In this document: piece by piece, positions 6,330-15,237 of the stretch | Layout of the letters: each line of letters opens with the position of its first letter | Numbering within the stretch: position 1 is the first letter of the stretch | Assembly: GCF_000485795.1 (NCBI RefSeq) | Contig: NZ_AXZL01000076.1 | Location: forward strand, 372,001-436,000 | Source of the DNA: Shewanella decolorationis S12 | Lineage (GTDB): Bacteria; Pseudomonadota; Gammaproteobacteria; Enterobacterales; Shewanellaceae | DNA: 64,000 nucleotides | Direction of reading: 5' to 3' | The notes under the pieces: model-generated | Databases searched by the model: none | What the model saw: only the letters and a program-made list of their open reading frames with translations | What the model was told of the DNA's origin: nothing | Program-made: the position numbers and the translations under genes

Positions 6330-8525
6330 TTAGAAGTGCATATCGGCACTTAACATCACTAAGCGGCCAGGGGCCATATTAGCAAAGTGCGCGGTGTACG
6401 CTTTATCGTAATAACGCTCATCCGTTAGATTTTGCACATTCAGGCGTAAGGTCAAGAATTCACTCATTTTATAAGATGAAGTCAAATCAAAACGCCAGTA
6501 GGATGGAATCGATAACGTGTTAGCCGTATCACCATAAACCTTACCCATGTAGTACGCGCCCGTACCGACTGTAAAATCCTCAGTCACATCGTACGTCGTG
6601 AATAAACTTAAGCTATTTTTAGCGGTATTAGGGAAGCGGTTACCATTTTGGGCGACGTTATAACCATTGCTTTCCAGCGTCGCATCCAAATAGGTATAAC
6701 CACCAAAACCGTGCCAATGTTCAGTAAAGTCACCGGAGAAACCGAGCTCGAAACCTTTCACCTTTTGCTCGCCAACGTTTTCCTGTGGCGAGTTACGATC
6801 ACCAGAGGTCGCAACCCGAGCGTTGTTTTTCTCGATTTGGAATACAGAACCATTCAGAGATAAACGTCCGGCAAAGAAGTCCCACTTAGTGCCTAACTCA
6901 TAGCTCTCCGTATCTTCTGGTTCTAGATCGGCGTTGGTACTGCCGAGGCGATCCGCGCCATCACCATTTGAGGTCCCCGGAGGGTTAGAAGAAGTGCCCC
7001 ACGCGGCATAAATACTGCCATTTTCAGCGGGCTTATAAAGAACCGATAATTGATAGTTAAAGAAATCGGTATCGTTGCTGAATTGAGAGGTCGAATTCTC
7101 AGCACTGGTGCTGTAATCGTCCCAACGGATCCCGGCATTCACCATCCACGCTTCGGTTAACTCAATGGTGTTAAAGGCATAAAGCGAGCGAGTATCGGTT
7201 TCTGTAACTGTCGCATCGGTACCGAGGGTGATAGTACCAACCCAAGGATCGTGCGGATTTGGATTATCCAGCAGCGTACAGTTGTAGTTATCAAGCATTG
7301 CCTGATTACAACCCGCGTTGCGGCCATTGCCCGTATCGACGGTGTAACTCAAATTGCTGGTACGTTCGTTACTGAGTTCAGTACCGACGGCAAAACGGTT
7401 AGTCATTCCCGCAAGTTTTGCTTCACCCGAGAGTTGCAATTGAGTCGCTAAGGTCTTTGTGACCGAATGGCGCGACTTAGTGTTTCGCCAAACATAACCA
7501 TTAGCCACGTTACCCGTGGTGTCGTCTGGGTTAGTCACAATATAGTAATTGCTGTTACGGCTATAGATAGAAGTCGAAGTGAACTGCATATCGTTGTTAA
7601 AATCATGGCTGATCAACACCGACGCCGTATCATCCATAGTGTCGCGAAAATCCCGCGATAACAAACCGTAGAAGTTATCAGGGTCGACATCCGCAGGTTG
7701 ACCCGTTGCCTGATCGTAGGGAATACCATAATCAGGAATATCATGATTTTCAAAGTGATAATATTCGAGTGTCACTTTGGTTGGCGTCGTTAAACCAAAG
7801 GTCACCGAAGGCGCTACACCCCAACGATTACCCGTGACTTCATCACGCCCCGGAGTATCGGCATCATGGGCCATCATGTTAATACGGACCGCAGCCTCAT
7901 CGGCAATCACATGGTTGACATCGACACTGGCGCGTTTAAGTGAATCCGTTCCGACAGCAACATCGGCATTAATAAAGTCATCGGACTGGGCTTTTTTGGT
8001 CACAATATTGATGCTACCGCCAACAGCGCCACGACCGTTATAGACAGAGCTTGGGCCTTTCAGGACTTCGATTTGTTCAATGTTAAAGGTTTCGCGGCTT
8101 TGTGAACCCACATTGCGCATACCATTGATAAAGGTTGAAGATTGTGCATCGTAACCACGGATAAAAGGCCTATCACCATAGGGGTTACCGCCTTCACCTG
8201 TACCTAAGGTGATACCAGGTGTTGCACGCAGCGCATCGGTAAAACTCTGAGCGCCCATATCCTTGATGAGATCTTGATTGATTACGGTAACAGTTTTAGC
8301 GGTATTAAGCAGATCTTCGGTAAATTTACCCGATTGCACTTTACGGCTGTTATAACCTAAGTACTCACCGTTAACTTCAATATGTTCAACTTTCTTATCA
8401 ACGGCTTGAGACTGAGATTCAGTCGCCATAGCAGGCGCGGCTGAAACCGCCATACCTATGGTTAACGAACCTAAAACATGGGCACCGAGTATGACTCGGC
8501 CATTGCGGCGTTTTGCAAATTTCAT
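6330..8525 (-). CDS. TonB-dependent siderophore receptor, Fiu/PiuA-like
   Basis: A 731-residue outer-membrane receptor for ferric siderophores. From the chosen ATG (8525, AGGAA upstream) it has a signal peptide ending near AMA, a TonB box region (KKVEHIEVNG), a plug domain with TVINQDLIKDMG, FIRGYDAQSS and IEVLKGPSSVYNGRGAVGGSIN, then the barrel, ending ADMHF with the terminal Phe. The TIGR01783-type plug wording (TVTVI, RGF/RGY, GPSS) indicates a siderophore receptor, and the downstream piuC gene points to catecholates. A Fur box lies about 90 bases upstream. Two upstream in-frame starts exist (8534 and 8573), the first almost equally likely. Confidence 0.93.
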   Translation of the reverse strand: MKFAKRRNGRVILGAHVLGSLTIGMAVSAAPAMATESQSQAVDKKVEHIEVNGEYLGYNSRKVQSGKFTEDLLNTAKTVTVINQDLIKDMGAQSFTDALRATPGITLGTGEGGNPYGDRPFIRGYDAQSSTFINGMRNVGSQSRETFNIEQIEVLKGPSSVYNGRGAVGGSINIVTKKAQSDDFINADVAVGTDSLKRASVDVNHVIADEAAVRINMMAHDADTPGRDEVTGNRWGVAPSVTFGLTTPTKVTLEYYHFENHDIPDYGIPYDQATGQPADVDPDNFYGLLSRDFRDTMDDTASVLISHDFNNDMQFTSTSIYSRNSNYYIVTNPDDTTGNVANGYVWRNTKSRHSVTKTLATQLQLSGEAKLAGMTNRFAVGTELSNERTSNLSYTVDTGNGRNAGCNQAMLDNYNCTLLDNPNPHDPWVGTITLGTDATVTETDTRSLYAFNTIELTEAWMVNAGIRWDDYSTSAENSTSQFSNDTDFFNYQLSVLYKPAENGSIYAAWGTSSNPPGTSNGDGADRLGSTNADLEPEDTESYELGTKWDFFAGRLSLNGSVFQIEKNNARVATSGDRNSPQENVGEQKVKGFELGFSGDFTEHWHGFGGYTYLDATLESNGYNVAQNGNRFPNTAKNSLSLFTTYDVTEDFTVGTGAYYMGKVYGDTANTLSIPSYWRFDLTSSYKMSEFLTLRLNVQNLTDERYYDKAYTAHFANMAPGRLVMLSADMHF

Positions 8526-8613
8526 CAAAAGCATTCCTGTTGCGGAGTAAACTCTGTAACAGATGTCCCCCATCTGTTAATCGCCGCTAATATATGTAAA
8601 TTTAATTTTGTGA

Positions 8614-8632
8614 TCAATAATTATTATCATTT
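8614..8632 (-). promoter_or_regulatory. Fur box
   Basis: The minus strand reads AAATGATAATAATTATTGA, close to the 19-base Fur consensus GATAATGATAATCATTATC and built from overlapping GATAAT-like hexamers. Its place before the siderophore receptor supports iron repression of receptor and piuC. Confidence 0.75.
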
Positions 8633-9086
8633 ACATTATAATTTAATGTAAATCACATTTTATGACACTATGTGTTGCTAGGTGGTTGTAGAGGAGATAT
8701 TTTCAAACCGATAATAGTTTACTGCATAAGCAATTGTAAAAATTACCATTTATGCTTTTTAGTCTTAAGGGAATGTAGAAATTTTAGTTTATTGAGTTTT
8801 GCGGTATGGTAATCCGTATCATCAATCTTTAGTTGGAAACCCACTCAATAGCTGGATAAAGTTAGCATCCAAAAACGTGAGCCTTGTTTATTGTTTGTCG
8901 AGTCTCACATATGCAAAGATTTTTACGATAAACAACAAGAAAATCGTGAAATTAACCTCACATTTCCATTTGTGTCATCTAAGCTGATAGAGTGTGATTA
9001 AGATTGCTGTGGTTGAGCCACTTTTCGACTACCCTTAATTACGTGGTGACCATAAGGCTTAAGTTCATAAGAGGACACACTAAAGC
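8633..9086. other. Intergenic region, receptor to cheX
   Basis: This AT-rich stretch separates two divergent genes. A 62-codon frame at 8799-8987 has no Shine-Dalgarno and no recognisable protein character, so no gene is called. The cheX start has AAGAGGA 12 bases upstream. No other repeat or RNA gene was seen. Confidence 0.5.
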
Positions 9087-9551
9087 ATGAACGTCAATTT
9101 TATTAATCCTTTTTTGCAGTCGCTGCTCAATGTCATTTCGACCATGGCCAGCTTAGAGCTCACGCCTGGTAAACCTCAGATCAAAACTGATAATCTAGCT
9201 AAAGGTGATGTGTCAGGTTTGATTGGTATGGTTGGGCCACAAACCAAAGGCTCACTTTCAATTACGTTTGAGCAAAAATTAGTACTGCAAATTATGCAAA
9301 ATATGCTGGGTGAAAATCCCGGTAAAATAAATGAAGAAGTGACAGATTTGGTAGGCGAAATCACCAATATGGTTACAGGTGGCGCTAAAAATCTTTTAGG
9401 ACAAAAGGGTTATGAGTTCGAAATGGCAACCCCTATGGTGGTATCTGGCCAAGGGCATACCATATCCCACAAAGCCAATGGCACTAAAATCATTATGCCT
9501 TTTACCAGCTCACATGGAACGGCCTATATCGAAGTGTGTTTTGAAAGTTAG
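9087..9551 (+). CDS. cheX: CheX-family CheY-phosphate phosphatase-like protein
   Basis: A 154-residue cytoplasmic protein of the CheC/CheX/FliY family. The segment EEVTDLVGEITNMVTGGAK contains the conserved acid-x-x-Asn pattern (Glu and Asn of EITN) that attacks the acyl phosphate of response regulators. There is one such site, as in CheX, while CheC usually has two. The gene stands alone, far from any chemotaxis operon, which is common for Shewanella and Vibrio CheX. It may tune CheY or another response regulator; that partner cannot be read from here. A bidirectional terminator follows. Confidence 0.85.
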   Translation: MNVNFINPFLQSLLNVISTMASLELTPGKPQIKTDNLAKGDVSGLIGMVGPQTKGSLSITFEQKLVLQIMQNMLGENPGKINEEVTDLVGEITNMVTGGAKNLLGQKGYEFEMATPMVVSGQGHTISHKANGTKIIMPFTSSHGTAYIEVCFES

Positions 9552-9677
9552 CAATAAAATGTCTGAGTAAATTAGAATACCAATTCTGGTTTTATGATGT
9601 CTAAACTGCTTTGCATTATTGAGTTTTTCTATCGCATAACAGGCAAAAGATAAATTTTATAAAACTGACACAACGAA

Positions 9678-9704
9678 AACGGCGCCGGAGCGCCGTTTTT
9701 TATT
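9678..9704. terminator. Terminator between cheX and alr
   Basis: AACGGCGC, loop CGGA, GCGCCGTT followed by a T-run, preceded by AAAA. It lies between convergent genes and can work both ways. Confidence 0.85.
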
Positions 9705-9716
9705 TATTTTAGTCAC

Positions 9717-10793
9717 TTATGCTAAGCACACCGCTACCCTTGGGGTAAGTTTAGTCACTAACTCATAGGCGATGGTGCCAATGTGCTCTGCCACTTCCTC
9801 AACGGGCAAGGCGGCACCCCAAAGCAGGGCTTCATCGCCCACAAGATCTGTCGCATCAGCGCCTAAATCGACGGTTAGCATATCCATAGATACGCGACCA
9901 ACGATCGGCACTCGGCGACCATTCACCCACACAGGCGTGCCTTCGGGCGCATTACGTGGATAACCATCACCATAGCCAATAGCCACAACACCAAGGCGAG
10001 TATCTTGTTTCGCCGTCCAATAACAACCATAGCCAACGGGTTGTCCCGCCTTGTGATCGCGCACGGCAATCAAACGCGAAACTAAGTTCATCGCCGGGAT
10101 CAGACCATGATTGGCACCGCAATCCCCTGTTACAGGAGACACACCATAGAGTGCAATCCCTGGACGGATCCAGTCCCCTTGGCTCTTGGGCCAATAGAGT
10201 GCACCCGCAGAATTCGCTAGAGTTCTAAATCCAGGCAAATCTGCGGTTAACTGGTTAAAGGTTTGCATTTGCACTTGAGTATAATGATTTTCAGGCTCAT
10301 CGGCACAGGCAAAATGAGTCATCAAATGGATGGGCTTGGCGACATTGTCACAGGCGGTCAAACGTGCGTACACCTGTGCAAATTGCTCAGGCGTCACGCC
10401 TAACCGATGCATACCAGAATCCACTTTCAACCATACAGTGACAGGTTTTGATAGCGTCGCCTGCTCTAACATTTCAATTTGCGACTCGTGGTGTACCACA
10501 GTATCGATATCGTGCTCCACCAGCAAAGGTAAATCAGTGCTGCGAAAGAAGCCTTCAAGTAATAACAGGCGCGCTTTTACGCCACCAGCGCGTAGTTCTA
10601 AGGCTTCTTCTAATCGGGCCAAGCCAAAGCCATCGGCATTATTTAAACAATTGGCGACATTTAATAATCCATGACCATAACCATTGGCTTTCACCACTGC
10701 CATCACTTGGCTGCGACTCGCCTGTTGACGCAAGACGGCGAGATTGTTCTGCAGTGCACTACTGCTAATTTCTGCTCGGGGAAAAGGTTTCAA
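9717..10793 (-). CDS. alr: Alanine racemase
   Basis: A 358-residue PLP enzyme that interconverts L- and D-alanine for peptidoglycan. The PLP lysine is Lys35 in MAVVKANGYGHG. The C-terminal domain holds the catalytic tyrosine segment (GYGDGYPRNAP) and VGRVSMDML. Length is normal for biosynthetic Alr. It starts 75 bases after dnaB on the same strand with no terminator between them, so dnaB-alr is probably one transcript, the arrangement seen in many Gammaproteobacteria. Confidence 0.96.
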   Translation of the reverse strand: MKPFPRAEISSSALQNNLAVLRQQASRSQVMAVVKANGYGHGLLNVANCLNNADGFGLARLEEALELRAGGVKARLLLLEGFFRSTDLPLLVEHDIDTVVHHESQIEMLEQATLSKPVTVWLKVDSGMHRLGVTPEQFAQVYARLTACDNVAKPIHLMTHFACADEPENHYTQVQMQTFNQLTADLPGFRTLANSAGALYWPKSQGDWIRPGIALYGVSPVTGDCGANHGLIPAMNLVSRLIAVRDHKAGQPVGYGCYWTAKQDTRLGVVAIGYGDGYPRNAPEGTPVWVNGRRVPIVGRVSMDMLTVDLGADATDLVGDEALLWGAALPVEEVAEHIGTIAYELVTKLTPRVAVCLA

Positions 10794-10868
10794 AATTTGC
10801 CTTGTCTATTTGGAAAGTCAGGAAATAAAAAGAATACATAAGCAGTGCTTAGCTTCTAACACTAGAAA

Positions 10869-12275
10869 TTAATCTTCTTCAAACTGCGGGCCTGCGTAGT
10901 TATCAAAACGGGAAAACTGGCCTTGGAAGGTCAAGCGCACACGTCCAATGGGGCCGTTACGCTGTTTACCAATAATGATTTCTGCCGTGCCCTTATCGGG
11001 AGAATCGTTGTTATACACCTCATCACGGTAAATAAACATGATGAGGTCCGCATCCTGCTCAATAGAACCGGATTCACGTAAGTCCGAGTTTACAGGACGC
11101 TTATCAGCACGTTGTTCGAGCGAGCGGTTAAGCTGGGAAAGTGCAATCACGGGGATCTCCAACTCTTTCGCCAATGCCTTGAGAGAGCGTGAGATTTCGG
11201 CAATTTCGAGTGTACGGTTGTCCGATAATGCCGGCACTTGCATCAACTGCAAGTAGTCGACCATGATCATCGATAAGCCACCATGTTCACGGGCAATACG
11301 GCGGGCACGGCTGCGCACTTCGGTCGGAGTTAGGCCTGAGCCGTCGTCGATATACATCTTGCCCTGCTCGAGCATGATCCCCATGGTCGAGGATACCCGC
11401 GCCCAATCCTCATCATCGAGTTGTCCAGTACGGATTTTTGTTTGATCGACGCGCCCTAGAGAAGCCAACATACGCATCATAATCTGTTCAGAGGGCATCT
11501 CGAGACTGAAAATCAGCACTGGCTTGTCTTCATTCATTGCAGCCTGTTCACACAGGTTCATCGCGAAGGTAGTTTTACCCATAGAAGGACGCGCCGCGAC
11601 GATAATCAAGTCGCCGGATTGGAAGCCAGCAGTCATTCGGTCGAGATCTGTAAACCCACTCGACACCCCAGTCACACCGTTGTGGGGGTTGTTGTAGAGC
11701 TGCTCAATCTTATCGACGGTTTTTTCGAGAATGGTTTTAATGCCTTCAGGACCTTCATTAGCATTGGTACGCTGCTCGGCAATTTTAAAGACTTTACTCT
11801 CGGCTAAATCGAGCAAGGCGCTGGAGTCACGCCCTTCGGGATTGTAACCCGCATCGGCAATCTCATGGGCGACACGGATCATCTCCCGCACCACAGCGCG
11901 CTCACGCACGATCTCAGCGTAGGAAACAATGTTACCCGCGCTCGGGGTGTTTTTGGCAATCTCGCCTAAATAGGCAAAGCCACCCGCTTCTTCGAGTTGG
12001 TTTTCCACTTCAAGCTGTTCAGAAACCGTAATTAAGTCGATGGGTTGACCACTTTCGACTAAACGGTGCATGGCCGCAAAAATCATGCGGTGGGAGCGGG
12101 AATAAAAATCCTCTTTCACCACAGTCTCGGCCACTTTATCCCAAGCGTCGGCGTCTAACATCAGGCCACCTAAGACCGATTGTTCAGCCTCTATCGAATG
12201 CGGCGGCAGCTTTAAGCTATCGACCTGCACATCTGTCGGCTTATTCTTAGGTTTAAACGCACCTTGTTGTGACAT
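10869..12275 (-). CDS. dnaB: Replicative DNA helicase DnaB
   Basis: A 468-residue hexameric 5'-3' helicase of the replisome. It has the N-terminal domain (PPHSIEAEQSVLGGLMLD, about residues 22-125), a linker, and the RecA-like domain with Walker A ARPSMGKTTFAMN, DYLQLM (Walker B), SQLNRSLEQRADKRP and the DLRESGSIEQDAD signature. The start at 12275 (MSQQGAFKP) has GGGAG 8 bases upstream; the longer reading from 12329 has no support. It lacks an intein. It is divergent from the S46 peptidase gene with a 125-base gap and is probably co-transcribed with alr. Confidence 0.97.
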   Translation of the reverse strand: MSQQGAFKPKNKPTDVQVDSLKLPPHSIEAEQSVLGGLMLDADAWDKVAETVVKEDFYSRSHRMIFAAMHRLVESGQPIDLITVSEQLEVENQLEEAGGFAYLGEIAKNTPSAGNIVSYAEIVRERAVVREMIRVAHEIADAGYNPEGRDSSALLDLAESKVFKIAEQRTNANEGPEGIKTILEKTVDKIEQLYNNPHNGVTGVSSGFTDLDRMTAGFQSGDLIIVAARPSMGKTTFAMNLCEQAAMNEDKPVLIFSLEMPSEQIMMRMLASLGRVDQTKIRTGQLDDEDWARVSSTMGIMLEQGKMYIDDGSGLTPTEVRSRARRIAREHGGLSMIMVDYLQLMQVPALSDNRTLEIAEISRSLKALAKELEIPVIALSQLNRSLEQRADKRPVNSDLRESGSIEQDADLIMFIYRDEVYNNDSPDKGTAEIIIGKQRNGPIGRVRLTFQGQFSRFDNYAGPQFEED

Positions 12276-12400
12276 TAACACTCCCGATTTCCAACAACTT
12301 AACAAAATATGATATAAAACCCGCGTCAAGCAAACAGGTGGTTTACATTCGCCTGTTACCTCATTCCAACGGACACTCTAACTAAAAATAAGGAAAGAAC

Positions 12401-14599
12401 ATGCGTATTGCATTGGTTGCAGCCTTAGTACTGACCTCTGGCGTAGCAACAGCCGATGAAGGACAATGGCAACCCTATCAAATGCCTTCAATTGCGGACA
12501 AACTCAGCGCACGTGGAATCGATATTCCCGCTGATAAATTAGCCGATCTCACCAGTTACCCTATGAATGCCGTTGTCGGGCTGGGCTATTGTACCGCCAG
12601 TTTTGTCTCGCCCCAAGGGCTAGTTGTGACAAACCATCATTGTGCCTACAAGGCGATACAATATAACACTAAGAAAGAACATAACTATCTCGAACAGGGC
12701 TTTTTAGCCACCTCGATGGATAAAGAACCGTCGGCAGGTCCAAACGAGCGTTTATACATCACCGAAGCCGTGACCAATGTCACCAGCGATGTCACCAAAG
12801 ACCTAAGTCAAGATCCGCTCAAACGCTACGAAGACATTGAAAACCACAGCAAAGCCTTGATCAAAAGCTGTGAGGCCGATGATAACTACCGCTGTAACGT
12901 TCGCAGCTTCCACAATGGTTTGGAATATTACCTCATCAAGCAATTGATGATCCGCGATGTGCGCTTAGTATACGCGCCACCAGAAAGCGTTGGCGCTTAT
13001 GGCGGTGATATCGATAACTACGAGTATCCACGCCACTCCGGCGATTTTGCCTTCCTGCGTGCCTATGTAGGTAAAGATGGTAAGCCAGCAGCCTACAGCG
13101 AAGATAACATTCCTTACACGCCAAAGAGTTACCTGAAAGTAAACGCCGATGGTGTGAAAGCGGGCGACGGCGTATTTGTGGCGGGTTACCCTGGCACCAC
13201 TAGCCGTTATAACCTCACCAGCGAGCTTAAATTTGCTAGCGACTGGTTGTATCCCACTCAGGCAAAACGCTATCAATTACAGATTGATACTATAGAAGCC
13301 ATGGGTCAGGAAGATGCCGATATCGCCATTAAATATGCGGGCAATATGGCGTCGATGGCGAACCGGATGAAGAAACTCAACGGTCTGCTGGCTGGCTTTA
13401 AAGCCACGGATATCGTCGGTATTAAGCAGCAACGCGAAGATGATTTTCTGGCTTGGTTAAAGAAAAACCCAACTCTTAATCAAAACCTTATCAGCGAGCT
13501 AGAAGTTTTATTGGCCGAGCAGCAACTGCAAACCCAAACCAATTATTACTTCACCAACGCCCAATCGAGCACGCTGCTCACTGCGGCCAATAGCCTTTAT
13601 CGCTTAGCCAAGGAAAAGCAAAAGAGCGATGCCGAGCGTGAAATCGGTTACCAAGAGCGTGACCTTGCCATGTTCAGCTCGCGCCTGAAGCGTATCGACT
13701 CCAGCTTTGACGTTAAAGTCGATAAAACCCTGTGGTTACAGGATTTAAATGCTTATTTATCACAGCCTAATCGCGTTGCTGCTTTAGACAATATGCTGAA
13801 TCTGGACGATAAAAATGTCAGCCTAGAAGCAAAACTCGATGGCCTATATTCACTCACGACGCTAACCGACCAAGCGCAGCGTCTGGCGTGGATGGATGCC
13901 GATGCCAAAGCTTTTGAAACCAGCAGAGATCCTTTTATCCGCCTCGCTGTCGCGTTATATGACACTAATATGGCGCAGGAAAAGGCTGAAAAAATCCTGG
14001 CGGGTAAACTGTCTACTGCGCGTCCTGCCTACATGGCTGCCGTTATCGACTACTACAAAGCCAACAACTGGCCAGTGTATCCGGATGCAAACGGCACTCT
14101 ACGTATCAGCTACGGCATGGTCGATGGTTATCAATCCCGCGATGCGCTGTACAAACAGCCATTTACTCGCCTTGATGGTATTGTAGCCAAGCACACCGGC
14201 GTTGAGCCCTATAACGCACCGAAAAAACTGCTCGATGCAATCCATGAGCAGCGTTTTGGCAATCACTTAGTGAAATCTGTCTATCAAGATCCACGCGGCT
14301 GGATTTGCCGTCTGTTCTCTTGCTTAGACAAGCCAGAAGAATTTAACTCAGTGCCAGTTAACTTCTTATCGAGTGTGGATACCACGGGGGGTAACTCGGG
14401 TTCCCCTGTCTTTAACGGCAAAGGCGAACTTGTCGGTCTTAACTTCGACTCTACCTATGAAGCCATTACCAAGGACTGGTTCTTCAACCCCACCATAACC
14501 CGCGCCGTACACGTGGATATCCGTTATATCCTGTGGATGATGGATGAAGTCGACCATGCCGATAATTTAATTAAGGAACTCGATTTAGTGAGAAATTAA
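12401..14599 (+). CDS. S46 dipeptidyl peptidase, DPP11 type
   Basis: A 732-residue exported serine exopeptidase that removes dipeptides from oligopeptide N-termini in the periplasm. Residues 1-18 are a signal peptide (VATA-DE). The trypsin-like part shows VTNHHCAY (His80), GGDIDNYEYPRHSGDF (the Asp region, residues 202-206) and TGGNSGSPVFNG (Ser666). The pocket residue 18 positions after the catalytic serine is Ser684 (LNFDS). In this family Gly there marks DPP7 and Arg or Ser marks DPP11, which cuts after Asp or Glu, so DPP11 is the better call. A terminator follows at 14687-14725. Confidence 0.9.
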   Translation: MRIALVAALVLTSGVATADEGQWQPYQMPSIADKLSARGIDIPADKLADLTSYPMNAVVGLGYCTASFVSPQGLVVTNHHCAYKAIQYNTKKEHNYLEQGFLATSMDKEPSAGPNERLYITEAVTNVTSDVTKDLSQDPLKRYEDIENHSKALIKSCEADDNYRCNVRSFHNGLEYYLIKQLMIRDVRLVYAPPESVGAYGGDIDNYEYPRHSGDFAFLRAYVGKDGKPAAYSEDNIPYTPKSYLKVNADGVKAGDGVFVAGYPGTTSRYNLTSELKFASDWLYPTQAKRYQLQIDTIEAMGQEDADIAIKYAGNMASMANRMKKLNGLLAGFKATDIVGIKQQREDDFLAWLKKNPTLNQNLISELEVLLAEQQLQTQTNYYFTNAQSSTLLTAANSLYRLAKEKQKSDAEREIGYQERDLAMFSSRLKRIDSSFDVKVDKTLWLQDLNAYLSQPNRVAALDNMLNLDDKNVSLEAKLDGLYSLTTLTDQAQRLAWMDADAKAFETSRDPFIRLAVALYDTNMAQEKAEKILAGKLSTARPAYMAAVIDYYKANNWPVYPDANGTLRISYGMVDGYQSRDALYKQPFTRLDGIVAKHTGVEPYNAPKKLLDAIHEQRFGNHLVKSVYQDPRGWICRLFSCLDKPEEFNSVPVNFLSSVDTTGGNSGSPVFNGKGELVGLNFDSTYEAITKDWFFNPTITRAVHVDIRYILWMMDEVDHADNLIKELDLVRN

Positions 14600-14686
14600 T
14601 ATAAAATTAATATTCAGAATTAATTGATAATAAAATTAGCTGATATTAATCCAATTAATTTAATCCACATAAATTAAGCATCTTTT

Positions 14687-14725
14687 AAAACCGTTCAAAG
14701 AATACTCTTTGGACGGTTTTTTATT
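14687..14725 (+). terminator. Terminator of the S46 peptidase gene
   Basis: AAAACCGTTCAAAG, loop AATACT, CTTTGGACGGTTTT then a T-rich run. One T:G pair lies within the stem. It isolates the peptidase gene from the hydrogenase operon. Confidence 0.85.
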
Positions 14726-14822
14726 TTATTCAATTTACTAATTCGTGATCTGTCGCGTGATGTATTAGCGAGTTAAGTTACCAATCTAGCTTAATTAGCA
14801 TAATTTAAATCAAGAGTTTTTA

Positions 14823-14837
14823 TGGACAATTTGTCCA
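14823..14837. promoter_or_regulatory. Inverted repeat, candidate operator
   Basis: TGGACA-ATT-TGTCCA is a perfect 15-base palindrome, about 260 bases upstream of the FNR-like site. No known regulator is assigned from the sequence. Confidence 0.4.
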
Positions 14838-15080
14838 ATCACAAAAACAAAACAAGTGATAACACCCTCATAATGCAATAAATCACACCGCAAGCCTTTA
14901 AAATACAACAAATAGTGTTAGGCGACTAGCCACATCAAAATAAGTCATTGTATAAAAACAATAAAACACATAAACACCAATAAAAAAACAAACATAGAAG
15001 TCTACTTTTATTTCTAAAAAATTATCAAAAATAGCCAATTAAACCATTAAAAACGTCTGTTTTATCAAAAACAATAAAAC

Positions 15081-15122
15081 TTGATCATTCTCAAGTTTTT
15101 TCCGGAACCAATTTCCTATTAT
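15081..15122 (+). promoter_or_regulatory. FNR/EtrA-type class II promoter of the hyd operon
   Basis: TTGATCATTCTCAA at 15081-15094 matches the FNR consensus TTGATNNNNATCAA at 9 of 10 fixed positions. A -10 box TATTAT lies at 15117-15122. With a start site 7 bases after that box (15129) the FNR site is centred at -41.5, the exact class II activator position. This fits oxygen-repressed, anaerobically induced hydrogenase expression by the Shewanella FNR homologue EtrA. Confidence 0.65.
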
Positions 15123-15237
15123 CCAGCCGTTTAAAAAGTTACCAATACGCTTTTGCCATAGGCATAAGCTGCTAAATAAATACATTAAATAACACTGAAA
15201 ATATAATTCAGGTTGAAAATGAGGAACGCGAAATCCT

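Larger units (their letters stand above)
14726..15237 (+). other. Long AT-rich hydrogenase upstream region
   Basis: About 510 bases with no credible gene on either strand. It holds a perfect inverted repeat at 14823-14837 and an FNR-like promoter at 15081-15122, listed separately. The 110 bases between the promoter and hydA would be an untranslated leader; a GAGGA ribosome site is 11-15 bases before the ATG. Confidence 0.6.

Noticed and set aside
8799..8987. A 62-codon frame between the siderophore receptor and cheX
   Set aside because: No Shine-Dalgarno, low-complexity composition and no protein features; probably chance in AT-rich DNA.
12936..13276. Minus-strand frames inside the S46 peptidase gene
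   Set aside because: Antisense shadows of a highly coding region with no family resemblance. The same applies to many frames opposite dusA, rnr, macB and the kinase gene.
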